This document shows, piece after piece, positions 1 to 8,617 of a stretch of 64,000 nt of DNA. The stretch spans positions 1,929,501 through 1,993,500 of the forward strand of contig NZ_CP060139.1 of NCBI RefSeq assembly GCF_014524565.1. The letters are read 5' to 3'. Made by a program: the position numbers and the translations under genes. The DNA comes from Croceimicrobium hydrocarbonivorans. Lineage in GTDB: Bacteria > Bacteroidota > Bacteroidia > Flavobacteriales > Schleiferiaceae. Numbering within the stretch: the first letter of the stretch is position 1; each line of letters starts with the position of its first letter. The notes under the pieces were generated by a model. That model had not been told where the DNA came from, did not search any database, and saw nothing but the letters and a program-made list of their open reading frames with translations.

Positions 1-534
1 CCAGAGGCTGTTGTTAAGAACCTCCTGCAAATTGCTGCCTCTGCACCTAGCGGTGCCAATAAGCAACCCTGGCATTTTGTGGCCGTTCGCAATCCCGAAA
101 TTAAGGCCCGTATTCGCGAAGCCGCCGAAGCGGAGGAAAAACTCTTTTACGAAGAGCGCGCTCCCAAGGAGTGGCTGGAGGATTTAGCTCCTCTGGGAAC
201 CGATTGGCAAAAGCCTTTCCTCACCACTGCGCCATGGTTGTTAGTAGTGTTTAAGGAAATCTACGGTCAGGATGAAAATGGCAGCAAAAACAAGCACTAT
301 TATGTGAATGAGTCGGTGGGCATTGCTTCGGGCTTTTTAATTGCCGCGATTCATCTATTAGGCTTGGCGACTTTAACGCATACACCTAGCCCGATGAATT
401 TCCTCTCGGAGATTTTAGAGCGACCCTCACATCAAAAGCCATTTTTGCTTTTGCCCCTTGGCTATCCGGCGGAGGATGCTCAGGTTCCAGAGCTTCGCAA
501 AAAGAGCTTCGAGGAGCATAGTTCTATACTCTAA
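1..534 (+). CDS. Iodotyrosine deiodinase-like nitroreductase family flavoprotein, 5'-truncated by window edge
   Basis: The frame is open from base 1, so the true start lies upstream; the visible part encodes 177 residues ending at a TAA. The early motif APSGANKQPWHF is the FMN-phosphate binding stretch typical of iodotyrosine deiodinase (IYD)-type nitroreductases. Aligned by eye with vertebrate IYD, the substrate lid keeps the Glu (codon 136-138), Tyr (148-150) and Lys (211-213) that grip the halotyrosine zwitterion, with identical spacing (E-x3-Y-x20-K). The tail HYYVNESVGIASG and the LPLGYP motif also match IYD. Known members are FMN-dependent reductive dehalogenases of iodo- or bromotyrosine; bacterial homologues exist in Bacteroidota. 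I infer halotyrosine dehalogenation, but the native substrate in this organism is not shown. It lies upstream of, and codirectional with, an unrelated membrane protein gene. Confidence 0.85.
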   Translation, partial: PEAVVKNLLQIAASAPSGANKQPWHFVAVRNPEIKARIREAAEAEEKLFYEERAPKEWLEDLAPLGTDWQKPFLTTAPWLLVVFKEIYGQDENGSKNKHYYVNESVGIASGFLIAAIHLLGLATLTHTPSPMNFLSEILERPSHQKPFLLLPLGYPAEDAQVPELRKKSFEEHSSIL

Positions 535-640
535 AAATCTAAACCTTAGCCGTTCATCGTGTGAATGGCGCTTCTAATCGAAAGATTCAGAGCCCTTTAA
601 TAGGTCTGTTACACATTTGTATCGGATAAGATTTAGGGTA

Positions 641-2296
641 ATGACAATCATCGACAGAATTAAAGTTCCATTCTTTTTAATCATTGTGGCCGTGGCCTCG
701 GTGATTGGAATTAATCAATACCATTTTGGGATGTGGAATCAATTTATTTCCCTTCCCTGGTTGTACGAATTGATTGATCCTTCCAATTACCCTCACGATC
801 TTTTAGTGGAGCAATACAGCAATTCGCCCACTTTCTTCCTATTCCTCTTAAAGTGGGCCTTGCCCTTCTTTGGGGAGAATGTGCCCTTGCTTTTCTTTAG
901 CTTTTACTTGATATGCCTGGCTCTTACTATTTATAGTTTTTATCGCTTAGGTCAGGAGATCTTTAATTCTAAAGAAGCCGGGGTTTTGGCCGTGGTGCTA
1001 TTAAGTTTTGCCTTTCCCGTAATTGGTGATGTAAGTATTTGGGATACGCTTTTAATGGAGCGTACCATTACCTACCCCATTTTGCTATTATCGATTTTAC
1101 ACCTCTATAAGGGTCGCTTGTGGTATGCCATTTTATTGCTGGGCTTAGCCTTCAATATCCACCCACTTTCCGCGATATATGTGATTGCCGCCTCTGGTTT
1201 AGCCGTTCTATTGAATGAAGGGCTGAAGAAAGAACACATTTGGCAAGGCTTCTTCTTACTGTTAATGGTAAGCCCGGTATTACTGCTTAAGTTTAGCAAT
1301 ACCAGTGGTGAATCTTCTTTAAGCTTTTCGGAAACCTGGATGGAGGTAATGCGCTTGCGTAATGGACATCATACCTTCCCTAGTGAATTTCCACCTAGCA
1401 TTTTCCTGAAAACAGCATTGATCATCCTTTCCTACTATGTGATTTTAGCTAAAGGGAATTTTGCTCCTAAGGCCAAGGTTTTCTTACATGCTTTTGGTGG
1501 AAGTATCTTATTTATGATGCTATTAGGAACAGTTTTTACCGAGTTCTATCCGGTGAAATTGATCATCCAATTTCAGTTTTATCGCGCCTTCCTTTTTATG
1601 GGCACCTTAAGCTTAATCTTGTGGGCCGGTATGTTGGTGAAAAACCCGAAACCGATATTCTACCTATTGGCAATTCCTTTCCTGGCACAATACGCTTATG
1701 GAGAGTGGGCTAAAACCATTTCGGCTTTAAGCCTGATAGGCCTGGCCTGGTTTGTTATTCGTTATTTCGGCTTTAAACGCAAAGCCAGTTTAGGACTTTC
1801 TTTTGCCTATCTAAGCTTAGGATTGATTGCGATGTTGATGAGAGGTGGTCTCGAAATTCATCAGGGTAACCAGGAAAAAGATTGGTATGAGGTGCAGGAT
1901 TGGTTCCGCGAGAATACCGCTCAGGATGCTTTGGCTATCGTGCCTCCAGCCGAATTAGGCTTTAGAGTGCGTAGTTTGAGAACTTCTTATGGTGATTGGT
2001 TTGATGGTACCAAGGCCTTTTTCAGTGAGCAATATGCTGAATATTGGTACGATCATATGTCGCGTCTTAATTGTACTGACCCTGATCATTTGAAGGAAGA
2101 TTACAGCACTTTACAATCTCAAGACTTCTTGAATATTTGGGATCGCGAATCCGATAAGCACAGCGAAGCTTATGTGGTGCACTATGCAGATCGCAGTGTA
2201 GATAAATTACCGGTGGCCTATTTAAACGAGCACTATGTGGTTTATCAACTTCCCACCAAAGAAACGCCGGTATTCTTAGCCAGCGTAGGAAACTAA
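641..2296 (+). CDS. Polytopic membrane protein (about 10-12 TM), GT-C-like, with soluble C-terminal domain
   Basis: I start the gene at the ATG at 641 (551 residues); an in-frame TTG at 617 would add eight residues. After a short N-terminus the protein is strongly hydrophobic to about residue 405, with roughly ten or more helices separated by short loops. A soluble region of about 150 residues follows (WYEVQDWFRENTAQDALAI onward). The layout of many helices, an early extracytoplasmic loop and a soluble C-terminal domain beginning with a WFRENT-type motif resembles uncharacterised membrane proteins related to GT-C glycosyltransferases. I see no catalytic motif that would settle the function. 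It ends convergently with the lipoprotein gene, the stop codons overlapping by four bases. Function unknown. Confidence 0.7.
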   Translation: MTIIDRIKVPFFLIIVAVASVIGINQYHFGMWNQFISLPWLYELIDPSNYPHDLLVEQYSNSPTFFLFLLKWALPFFGENVPLLFFSFYLICLALTIYSFYRLGQEIFNSKEAGVLAVVLLSFAFPVIGDVSIWDTLLMERTITYPILLLSILHLYKGRLWYAILLLGLAFNIHPLSAIYVIAASGLAVLLNEGLKKEHIWQGFFLLLMVSPVLLLKFSNTSGESSLSFSETWMEVMRLRNGHHTFPSEFPPSIFLKTALIILSYYVILAKGNFAPKAKVFLHAFGGSILFMMLLGTVFTEFYPVKLIIQFQFYRAFLFMGTLSLILWAGMLVKNPKPIFYLLAIPFLAQYAYGEWAKTISALSLIGLAWFVIRYFGFKRKASLGLSFAYLSLGLIAMLMRGGLEIHQGNQEKDWYEVQDWFRENTAQDALAIVPPAELGFRVRSLRTSYGDWFDGTKAFFSEQYAEYWYDHMSRLNCTDPDHLKEDYSTLQSQDFLNIWDRESDKHSEAYVVHYADRSVDKLPVAYLNEHYVVYQLPTKETPVFLASVGN

Positions 2297-2922
2297 AGAG
2301 AATTTAAGGCGATCGCTAAACGCTGATGGCCCACGAATTCACCTTCAGCACCTGGATATAAGATCAGGCTATCCGCCGAAAGGCAAAAGGGTAGCATATA
2401 ATTATTGCCAGTTACAAAGGCCCTTTCATTAAAGTTTCGTCCTTCTTCTTCTGCCTTCCATTTTTCTAAATGAGCGAGGACTTTCGGATAAATATCGGCT
2501 CCTAAAACTAGGTCCAGAGGAGGGAAAAAGGCTTCGGGTAAGTGCAAGCTGATTGGAAAGTACATCTCTTGCCACTCTTGATTGGCGCTGGCTTTTACCT
2601 TTCGGTACAGCTCTAGGCTGATAAGGCTGTCACTTACATAGTGCAAACGATAATCGCTTAAGACCAGCTTACGTTGTCCGCTATCCGGTTCAAGGCACTG
2701 AGCCAGATATTGCTCTAGCTGAGGCGATTTGCGCAGGGTTTCATTTAAGCCTATGCTGGTCATGCTGTCTTGGATCCCACGAATTTGAGGATAGCGTTGG
2801 TGTATCAAGCAGTTCTCATCATTCAGAAGCTCTCGTTCTACAGCTTCTACCTTGTAAATGGAATCATTTTCGCATGCCCCAAAAAGCATCAGGCTTAAGC
2901 CAAAAAACAGAAATTTTCGCAT
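2293..2922 (-). CDS. Lipoprotein with weak DUF3298-like C-terminus
   Basis: The product has 209 residues. A signal peptide ends in the lipobox LFGAC, so the mature protein is probably lipid-anchored in the envelope. The remainder is soluble. The final 30 residues (pattern F-x-L-x-x-D-S-L-I-L-Y-P-G-A-E-G) weakly resemble the DUF3298/RsiV end motif. It is the last gene of the minus-strand operon that starts with the TetR gene at 8559, lying 12 bases behind the outer-membrane barrel gene, so it may serve the same export or sensing process. Function unknown. Confidence 0.6.
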   Translation of the reverse strand: MRKFLFFGLSLMLFGACENDSIYKVEAVERELLNDENCLIHQRYPQIRGIQDSMTSIGLNETLRKSPQLEQYLAQCLEPDSGQRKLVLSDYRLHYVSDSLISLELYRKVKASANQEWQEMYFPISLHLPEAFFPPLDLVLGADIYPKVLAHLEKWKAEEEGRNFNERAFVTGNNYMLPFCLSADSLILYPGAEGEFVGHQRLAIALNSL

Positions 2923-2934
2923 GCCCTAAAGGTA

Positions 2935-4116
2935 TTAAAAGGACCATTTTAAGCGCAGGTAGCTAGCACTAACCAGCCACTGCCAATTATCGTTTTCGAT
3001 AGGATTATCCGAAAGGAAAAACTGCCCTGCCAACATCAAATCTAAATTGGTGTTTAGAGAATAACTAAGACTGGGGAAGATTATAGTGCTGTGTGCATCC
3101 GGGCTGTACATCAAGGTAAAGGAACCATTGAAAAGCGGATTGAAAGCATAATTGCTATTTACAATAGCGGTATGCTGGAATATAAAGGGGTTTTTAGGAC
3201 TTAAAACTTGACCGGCCCCTAATTGACCGAAATCGCCAATTCCTCCTTGTTGGGGGGCACTTTGATTATAGAGGTAACCCGCGGAGATATAAAGGCCATT
3301 ACTTAGCACATAATCCAAACCGGTGCTAAATATCCAGGCTTCCCGCTGTAAATCATTCAGCGGCCAATAGTAATTGAACTCGCCTTTGAAACCTAAATCC
3401 CAAATATTACCAGCCCAGCCAGCACCCAGGGTAAGATTATCTTTAAAATAGCCTGCAATTCCTTGTAGGTCGTAGGTGAGAGCATTATTGCGATAGCGCA
3501 GGGCTGCGGTAGATTGCGCAATTTCTTTGGCCGGGGCCAGGGCCAGTTCCAATTGACTGTCGAAACTGGGGAACCACTGTATGCGTACGGCATCGGTACC
3601 CGGTCTTTCTTCATAGTCGAAGTCGAAGAAATTGTACTGATTTAGGATGTCGTTAGGATTAAAAATGGTGTTGATGCCCCAGTTGATTCGCTGTCGACCC
3701 AGGCGGATATTTCCATCCTTAAACTCATACTGCAACCAGGCTCGATCGAAAATACTATGGAGCAAAACTTCATCACTACGCCAGTACAAAAAGCTGAGGT
3801 CTACGAGACCGGCATCAGTATCCAGGGCATCCATAAAGGCATCCCCTTGCGCCGGACTGGCACCTTGAAAGAGGCGATTACGCATGCTAAGTGCGCCGCT
3901 CCAGTGTCCTTTGTAGTATTTTAGATCTAGCCGATTATGGATCAATTGATCGTAGTTGTCCACTTTTAAACCCGGTCGCAGCGATTTCGGATAAAAGTTC
4001 GCATTGAGATGGCTATAGCTCCCCAGGTATTTAAGATAGCCCTGAAATTGCCAGGGAGATTCCTGAGCCCAAAGGCTCAGGGGTATAAAGCTTAAGATGA
4101 AAATCAGTCGTTTCAC
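2935..4116 (-). CDS. Outer-membrane beta-barrel protein (DUF1302-like porin type)
   Basis: The product has 393 residues with a cleavable signal peptide ending LWAQ. The rest is alternating amphipathic beta strands with aromatic girdles, and it ends in KWSF, a C-terminal Phe typical of outer-membrane barrels. The internal motif RLGRQRINWG-x-NTIFNPND is shared with DUF1302-like barrels. The start overlaps the stop of the ABC ATPase gene by four bases (ATGA), so the two are translationally coupled. In this operon context I infer that it is the outer-membrane acceptor or exit pore for whatever the ATPase, permeases and LolA-like carrier deliver. A simple porin is the alternative. Confidence 0.75.
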   Translation of the reverse strand: MKRLIFILSFIPLSLWAQESPWQFQGYLKYLGSYSHLNANFYPKSLRPGLKVDNYDQLIHNRLDLKYYKGHWSGALSMRNRLFQGASPAQGDAFMDALDTDAGLVDLSFLYWRSDEVLLHSIFDRAWLQYEFKDGNIRLGRQRINWGINTIFNPNDILNQYNFFDFDYEERPGTDAVRIQWFPSFDSQLELALAPAKEIAQSTAALRYRNNALTYDLQGIAGYFKDNLTLGAGWAGNIWDLGFKGEFNYYWPLNDLQREAWIFSTGLDYVLSNGLYISAGYLYNQSAPQQGGIGDFGQLGAGQVLSPKNPFIFQHTAIVNSNYAFNPLFNGSFTLMYSPDAHSTIIFPSLSYSLNTNLDLMLAGQFFLSDNPIENDNWQWLVSASYLRLKWSF

Positions 4117-4796
4117 TGTCGGGTGTCACTTTTGATTTTACCGTCTTCCACATAAATTAAACGTTCGGCTCTGTCGATTACCCTTTGATCATGGGTGGAG
4201 AATAAAAAGGTAATGCCCTCTTCCTTATTGAGGCGGTGCATGATGTCGAGCAGGTCCTCAGTGCTTTTTGAGTCGAGGTTAGCAGTAGGCTCATCCGCTA
4301 AAACGAAGCTGGGTTTAGAGGCCAATGCTCTGGCTACGGCTACCCTTTGTTGCTGCCCCCCACTTAATTCGGAGGGGCGCTTATGCATTTGATTTTCCAA
4401 GCCTACGGCTTTTAGTAATTCCTTGGCTCGGGCTTCTCGCTCCTTGGCGCTTTGGCCTTGGAGGAGCATAATGAATTCCACATTTTCCTGAGCGCTTAAA
4501 ACCGGAATAAGGTTATAAGCCTGAAAAACGAAACCGATGTGGCGCAGGCGAAAATTGATTAGAGCATTATCGCGGAGTTCATGGATTTCTTTACCATCTA
4601 CTACCACGGTTCCTTCGCTGGGGCTGTCCAATCCTCCGATTAAGTTGAGGAGGGTGGTTTTACCGGATCCGGATGGACCAATAATGGCAGTAAACTCGCC
4701 GGCTTCTACCGAAAGGTTGATTTTATCTACCGCATGAATGGTGCTTTCACCATCCTGGTAAATGCGGCTGAGGTTTTTGGCTTCAATTACAGACAT
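4113..4796 (-). CDS. ABC transporter ATP-binding protein, LolD/MacB type
   Basis: The product has 227 residues, the usual length for LolD-like ATPases. Walker A is GPSGSGKT (residues 40-47), the ABC signature is LSGGQQQR (from 144), Walker B runs into VLADEPTANLD (165-175), and the switch His is STHD (H202). This class powers FtsX/LolC-type permeases that extract lipoproteins or other lipophilic cargo from the inner membrane rather than moving solute through it. The gene follows the two permease genes in the same operon (11-base gap) and is coupled to the outer-membrane barrel gene. Confidence 0.93.
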   Translation of the reverse strand: MSVIEAKNLSRIYQDGESTIHAVDKINLSVEAGEFTAIIGPSGSGKTTLLNLIGGLDSPSEGTVVVDGKEIHELRDNALINFRLRHIGFVFQAYNLIPVLSAQENVEFIMLLQGQSAKEREARAKELLKAVGLENQMHKRPSELSGGQQQRVAVARALASKPSFVLADEPTANLDSKSTEDLLDIMHRLNKEEGITFLFSTHDQRVIDRAERLIYVEDGKIKSDTRQ

Positions 4797-4807
4797 GGAG
4801 AAATATT

Positions 4808-6028
4808 TTAAAGAGTTCGCATCGTTTCAACGGGGTTGAGTTTAAGCGCATGTCGCGCGGGATAGATCGCTGCCAGCAAGGTCATGATGAATACTATGGC
4901 GGCGGTTCCGAAATAGAAGCTTTGGGGTAAGCTGGGATAGATAATGGTGCCAATACCATAGCTGGATAAACCATCGCTAAACATGGCCAGATTTAAACCA
5001 CTTTCGGCCGTAGAGCTGATGCTCAGATAGCCCGCTATAATGCCTAAGGGTCCGCTTATTAAGGCCAGTAAAAGGGTTTCGATAATCACCATAGCAAAGA
5101 CCCGTCTTTTACTCATGCCTACGCTCATTAGCATGCCTAATTCTTTGCGACGTTCCAAAACGGCCATTAACATGGTATTGATAATGCCAAAGGAGAGGGC
5201 CAGCATGATGATGCCAATTATGATATAGAGCATTTGCGACATCAGTTCATCAGCATAAGCTAATTCGGGGGCCAGGTCTTTCCAGCTTTCTACCAATAGC
5301 TGGGGGAAGGCCTCTTTGGCTTTGCTCAGCTCGGCTTCTACTTGATTGTCATCTTTAAGAAGTAGGGCGGCTTCATGGTATTGATCGGCTTCCAGGCCTA
5401 ATAAACTTTGAAGGTCTTCGGCTCGGATGTAGACATTCAACTTTTCAATCTGAGAGGAAACATCGTGATAGAGTCCTTTCACCTTAAAGGAAGCCGAAAC
5501 TAAATTTTGTGCGCCATCACTAAAGCTGAGAATAACTCTGGAACCGGGTTTTACCTCCAGCTTTTCGGCTAAGGCTTCACCGACTAGAATGGGATTGCGG
5601 CCTTTATCATTGAGATAGTCACCACTATCAATGCGGCCACCTAAACCAGTTAAGAGGCTTTCCTGCTCGGGCTGTATTCCAATGATTTGCACGCCTCCAC
5701 TAAAATGAGCGGTAGCGGCCATGCCCATGGTTTTCAATCGAAAGGCATAGGCTTCTGGCTTTTGTTGTTCTAACCAACTCTCAACCGCTTTGGCATCCGA
5801 AATGAGGTAGTTAACATTGGGCTCTTCTTCCCAGCGAGGATCATGGAATTGTAAATGGGATATCTGATTGCGGATCATACTCACCTTGCGCTGGTCGTTC
5901 AATCCGAAGCTAAAGGCACTTACAAATACACCCGCCCAAATTCCCAAAATGATGGAGATGATAACCACCAGGCTGCGCAGGCGATTGCGCCAGATATTAC
6001 GCCAGGCGATTTTAAATAAAGTTTTCAT
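4808..6028 (-). CDS. ABC transporter permease, FtsX/LolC-type (second of pair)
   Basis: The product has 406 residues in the MacB/LolC fold: one N-terminal helix (about 17-40) after the motif AWRNIWRNRLRS, a periplasmic domain of about 220 residues (MacB_PCD-like), then three C-terminal helices ending in ARHALKLNPVETMRTL, a typical FtsX-domain terminus. It overlaps the upstream permease gene by four bases and has the same length and architecture, so the two probably form a heterodimer served by the ATPase at 4113-4796. FtsX-family proteins move cargo by coupling ATP hydrolysis to the periplasmic domain. The cargo is unknown; lipoprotein or lipid is inferred from the LolA-like neighbour. Confidence 0.9.
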   Translation of the reverse strand: MKTLFKIAWRNIWRNRLRSLVVIISIILGIWAGVFVSAFSFGLNDQRKVSMIRNQISHLQFHDPRWEEEPNVNYLISDAKAVESWLEQQKPEAYAFRLKTMGMAATAHFSGGVQIIGIQPEQESLLTGLGGRIDSGDYLNDKGRNPILVGEALAEKLEVKPGSRVILSFSDGAQNLVSASFKVKGLYHDVSSQIEKLNVYIRAEDLQSLLGLEADQYHEAALLLKDDNQVEAELSKAKEAFPQLLVESWKDLAPELAYADELMSQMLYIIIGIIMLALSFGIINTMLMAVLERRKELGMLMSVGMSKRRVFAMVIIETLLLALISGPLGIIAGYLSISSTAESGLNLAMFSDGLSSYGIGTIIYPSLPQSFYFGTAAIVFIMTLLAAIYPARHALKLNPVETMRTL

Positions 6029-7245
6029 CGGCGCATGGCTTTTACAGGGTTCAAACGGTAAATGCTAGCAATAGCATAGAGGCTTACCAGCACGCTTATG
6101 CAAAGCACAATTCCGCCATGGGTAAACCAAATGTCGGGGTCAATGCTAAAGGGTAAGAGTGGTTCCATACCATAGTCCTCCATCATGGCGTCCATATCAC
6201 CACTGAGTTCGATGGGATTGTAATGGTAGTAAAGGGCAATGGGCAGGGCCAAAAGGCTGCCGGTAATAATTCCTAAGAGATTGAGGAAGGTAGTTTCCAT
6301 AAAGGTGCTTAGGGCCAAACGACCGCGATTCATCCCAATGGACAGGAGGATACCGAATTCAGGTTTTCGCTCCGCTGTAAGCATAAGGATGGTGCCAAAT
6401 ACACCAAAGCCAATCACCAGGTAAAGGATAAAGAGAATGGCCAAACCCCCGGCGCTATCAGCCTCCATGGCCTCAATTAATTCGGGGAGCATTTGCCTCC
6501 AGGTAAGCAGGGTGGTGCTGGCAGTGTCAATGTCGCTAATTAATCGACTTTGCAAGGCTTCCAAATCTTCAGGGTCTTTAGGAACCAATACTTCGGCACT
6601 CACTCGATTATAAGCTCCGGTGAGGTATTGGAGTTCGGCTAAATCCAGATAAACTGTGCTCTTATTGGCAACCGGGTTTTTCAAATCAGCCACACCCAAT
6701 ACCGGATATTTGCCATTAGCACTTATGCCATGATAACCTTGACCCACAATAATGAGGGTATCACCCACATCAAGCTTTAAGCTTTCGGCTAATTTGCTTG
6801 CCAAACAAACCCCTAGTTCTCCTTTTTGAGGAAGGGCACCGCGCAGGAGCTTTTCGTTTAAGTTGAAATACTGGCTTTCCATTTCGGCATCAACGCCTTT
6901 CAGAAAACCGGGTTTGGTTTCACTTTGATCAGATGCGAGTAAAGCAAAGCTTTCGAGACGTGGCAATAGCGCTTCTAAACCAGGGTCGCTGAGCATTTTT
7001 TCACGCGCCATACTGTCTGGGATAAAGCTGCGCTCCAGGGTTTGCTTATCCCAGTAGCCATTGGCTTGCCACTGCATAAAGCCAGTGGTGGCATTAATTA
7101 CGGAGGAGTAAGCTTTGTCGTAAGTACCCAGCTGCATGCTCCGCATTACGATGGCGAAAAAGAGGGCAAAGGCAACCGAAGCCAGAGTAATCAGGCTCCG
7201 GCGTTTGTTGCGCCAAATATTTCGCCAGGCAATCTTGAATAGCAT
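6025..7245 (-). CDS. ABC transporter permease, FtsX/LolC-type (first of pair)
   Basis: The product has 406 residues, with the same layout as the following permease: an N-terminal helix after AWRNIWRNKRRS, a periplasmic domain from about 45 to 270, and three C-terminal helices closing with YRLNPVKAMRR. The two permeases share N-terminal and C-terminal signatures but diverge in the periplasmic domain, as expected of a LolC/LolE-like pair. The gene begins two bases after the LolA-like carrier gene ends and overlaps the second permease gene by four bases. Confidence 0.9.
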   Translation of the reverse strand: MLFKIAWRNIWRNKRRSLITLASVAFALFFAIVMRSMQLGTYDKAYSSVINATTGFMQWQANGYWDKQTLERSFIPDSMAREKMLSDPGLEALLPRLESFALLASDQSETKPGFLKGVDAEMESQYFNLNEKLLRGALPQKGELGVCLASKLAESLKLDVGDTLIIVGQGYHGISANGKYPVLGVADLKNPVANKSTVYLDLAELQYLTGAYNRVSAEVLVPKDPEDLEALQSRLISDIDTASTTLLTWRQMLPELIEAMEADSAGGLAILFILYLVIGFGVFGTILMLTAERKPEFGILLSIGMNRGRLALSTFMETTFLNLLGIITGSLLALPIALYYHYNPIELSGDMDAMMEDYGMEPLLPFSIDPDIWFTHGGIVLCISVLVSLYAIASIYRLNPVKAMRR

Positions 7246-7246
7246 T

Positions 7247-7987
7247 TTAACGGACGCGTTTCATGTATTGAGTGGTAAAGTGTTCGCGAGGAATATTTAC
7301 CGAAAAGTCTAATTGATGGTATTGAAGAATGGTCTTATGTCCGGGCTCGGCCACGGGTTCCATTTCTACAATTACCGGGAGGATTTTACCACCGAGATTT
7401 CCAATTTTCTTGGCGGTCATCACATTAACTAAGTCCTCTTCTTCGTCGTAGAATTCCGTTTTCAGGTGGATATATTCCTGTTGGTCGATATGCAGAACTA
7501 CCTTGCCCCAAACTACAGCGGCATCGGCTTTAGGTTTTAGCTCGATTTTCCACACCTTACGACCATTGATAGTGTCTTCTCCCAAGAGCTTATGCTCGTA
7601 ATCTTTTACCAGAGAAGATTCGGTTACCAAATCATCATTGGTAAAGTCGGAGCCCATCCAGCTTTGATTCATCATGCTGGGTGGAAGCTTAATCTGACGC
7701 TCGATGCTAGGAATCCAATTGTAAATTTCCTTGCGATTCTTGAGAAATACCGTGCCTTTATCCCGGGCGGGAGAGGTAATTAAAATGAGGGAGTAATCGG
7801 TACCGCGACTCCAGGTTTTCATGGTGATGGTGCGGCTCCAACTAGGGCGAACAATGGTCATGGACAGTTCGGCATAGGACTGCTCTCCCCGCAATTTGTT
7901 TTCGGTTTTCTCCACAATTTCTGCTGGGTTCTGGGCAAAGAGGCCCGCAGAGAGGATTAAGCACAGACTGAGGATTTTCGTTTTCAT
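7247..7987 (-). CDS. LolA-like outer-membrane lipoprotein-sorting protein (periplasmic carrier)
   Basis: The product has 246 residues with a signal peptide ending LFAQ. The fold signature is that of the 'outer membrane lipoprotein-sorting protein' family (LolA-like, related to DUF1329): LRGEQSYAELSMTIVRPSW near the N-terminus, then WSRGTDYSLILITSPARDKG, then the long half-barrel ending near residue 240. Members present a hydrophobic concave face that shields acyl chains across the periplasm. The start overlaps the TetR gene stop by four bases, and the permease genes follow immediately, placing carrier, pump and barrel in one transcript. The cargo is not identifiable from sequence. Confidence 0.85.
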   Translation of the reverse strand: MKTKILSLCLILSAGLFAQNPAEIVEKTENKLRGEQSYAELSMTIVRPSWSRTITMKTWSRGTDYSLILITSPARDKGTVFLKNRKEIYNWIPSIERQIKLPPSMMNQSWMGSDFTNDDLVTESSLVKDYEHKLLGEDTINGRKVWKIELKPKADAAVVWGKVVLHIDQQEYIHLKTEFYDEEEDLVNVMTAKKIGNLGGKILPVIVEMEPVAEPGHKTILQYHQLDFSVNIPREHFTTQYMKRVR

Positions 7988-8559
7988 AAATGATATTTAG
8001 TTAGAATTTTTTGCTTCATATCTTCCAGGGGATAGTCGGGGCCCAGGGCTAAATAGCCAAGCACGGTACCATCCATCAAAGCACCAAAGGCATAGGCCTC
8101 CACCATTGGGGCATCATAAGAGAGGGCCTCAAAAATGTCGCGATACATATCTATGCTGAGGTTCTTATGCTTGGTAATAAGCTCCTTAAGGCGTTCGGTT
8201 ACTTCAGGCTGAATGGCTATGGCGGTCATAAAGCGAACAATATCCAGTTGCTGCTCCATAAACTGAAAAGACATTTCTACTGTGAGACGCAATTGCTCTT
8301 TAGGGCTCTTGCCGATAATTTGATCTTCCATGCCTTCACCCATGGCGACCAGCATTTCGAAAATACCGTGTAAGAGATCTTCTTTGCTCTTAAAGTAGTG
8401 GTAGCTTAAACCTTTGGATACCCCAGCTTCTTTAGCAATATGAGCCATGCTGGCGGCGGTATATCCTTTTTCGGCGAAAGCCTTTAAGCCTGCCATTAGG
8501 ATTTGCTGACGGGTTTGTGCCCTTTGGGCTTCGTTTTGAGCAGAATTACGTGGACTCAT
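7984..8559 (-). CDS. TetR/AcrR family transcriptional repressor
   Basis: The product has 191 residues. The N-terminal helix-turn-helix (about residues 14-60) has the diagnostic AKEAGVSKGLSYHYFKSKED turn and recognition helix. The C-terminal ligand-binding half is variable and gives no clue to the inducer. It is the first gene of the exporter operon, and two near-identical 16-bp dyads sit directly upstream of its start, one of them overlapping the predicted -7 box. Autorepression and control of the whole operon is therefore the simplest reading. The linkage suggests that the inducer is the cargo or a compound mimicking it. Confidence 0.93.
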   Translation of the reverse strand: MSPRNSAQNEAQRAQTRQQILMAGLKAFAEKGYTAASMAHIAKEAGVSKGLSYHYFKSKEDLLHGIFEMLVAMGEGMEDQIIGKSPKEQLRLTVEMSFQFMEQQLDIVRFMTAIAIQPEVTERLKELITKHKNLSIDMYRDIFEALSYDAPMVEAYAFGALMDGTVLGYLALGPDYPLEDMKQKILTKYHL

Positions 8560-8565
8560 TTTTCA

Positions 8566-8581
8566 TTGAACGATTGGTCAA
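8566..8581 (-). promoter_or_regulatory. TetR operator, proximal copy
   Basis: TTGAAC-GATT-GGTCAA is a 16-bp imperfect palindrome (one mismatched pair) six bases upstream of the tetR start. It shares three bases with the -7 box at 8579-8586. With the distal copy at 8602-8617, arranged head to head, it lies inside a perfect 13-bp inverted repeat (8559-8571 and 8612-8624). Confidence 0.7.
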
Positions 8582-8586
8582 ATGTA
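8579..8586 (-). promoter_or_regulatory. -7 box of the tetR-exporter operon
   Basis: Read on the minus strand the bases are TACATTTG, an exact match to the Bacteroidota TAnnTTTG -7 consensus. It lies 20 bases upstream of the tetR ATG. I see no convincing TTG at the -33 position. Its overlap with the proximal operator explains how the repressor could block initiation. Confidence 0.55.
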
Positions 8587-8601
8587 TAGAACAAGTTTTA
8601 A

Positions 8602-8617
8602 TTGACCGCGTGTTCAA
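8602..8617 (-). promoter_or_regulatory. TetR operator, distal copy
   Basis: On the plus strand this is TTGACC-GCGT-GTTCAA, the reverse complement of the proximal site except for the 4-base centre. The centres of the two sites are 36 bp apart. It lies between the operon promoter and the stop of the patatin gene. Confidence 0.65.

Noticed and set aside
535-640. Stem GCCGTTCA/TGAATGGC as a terminator for the first gene
   Set aside because: There is no T-run after it and the stem contains a mismatch, so support is too weak.
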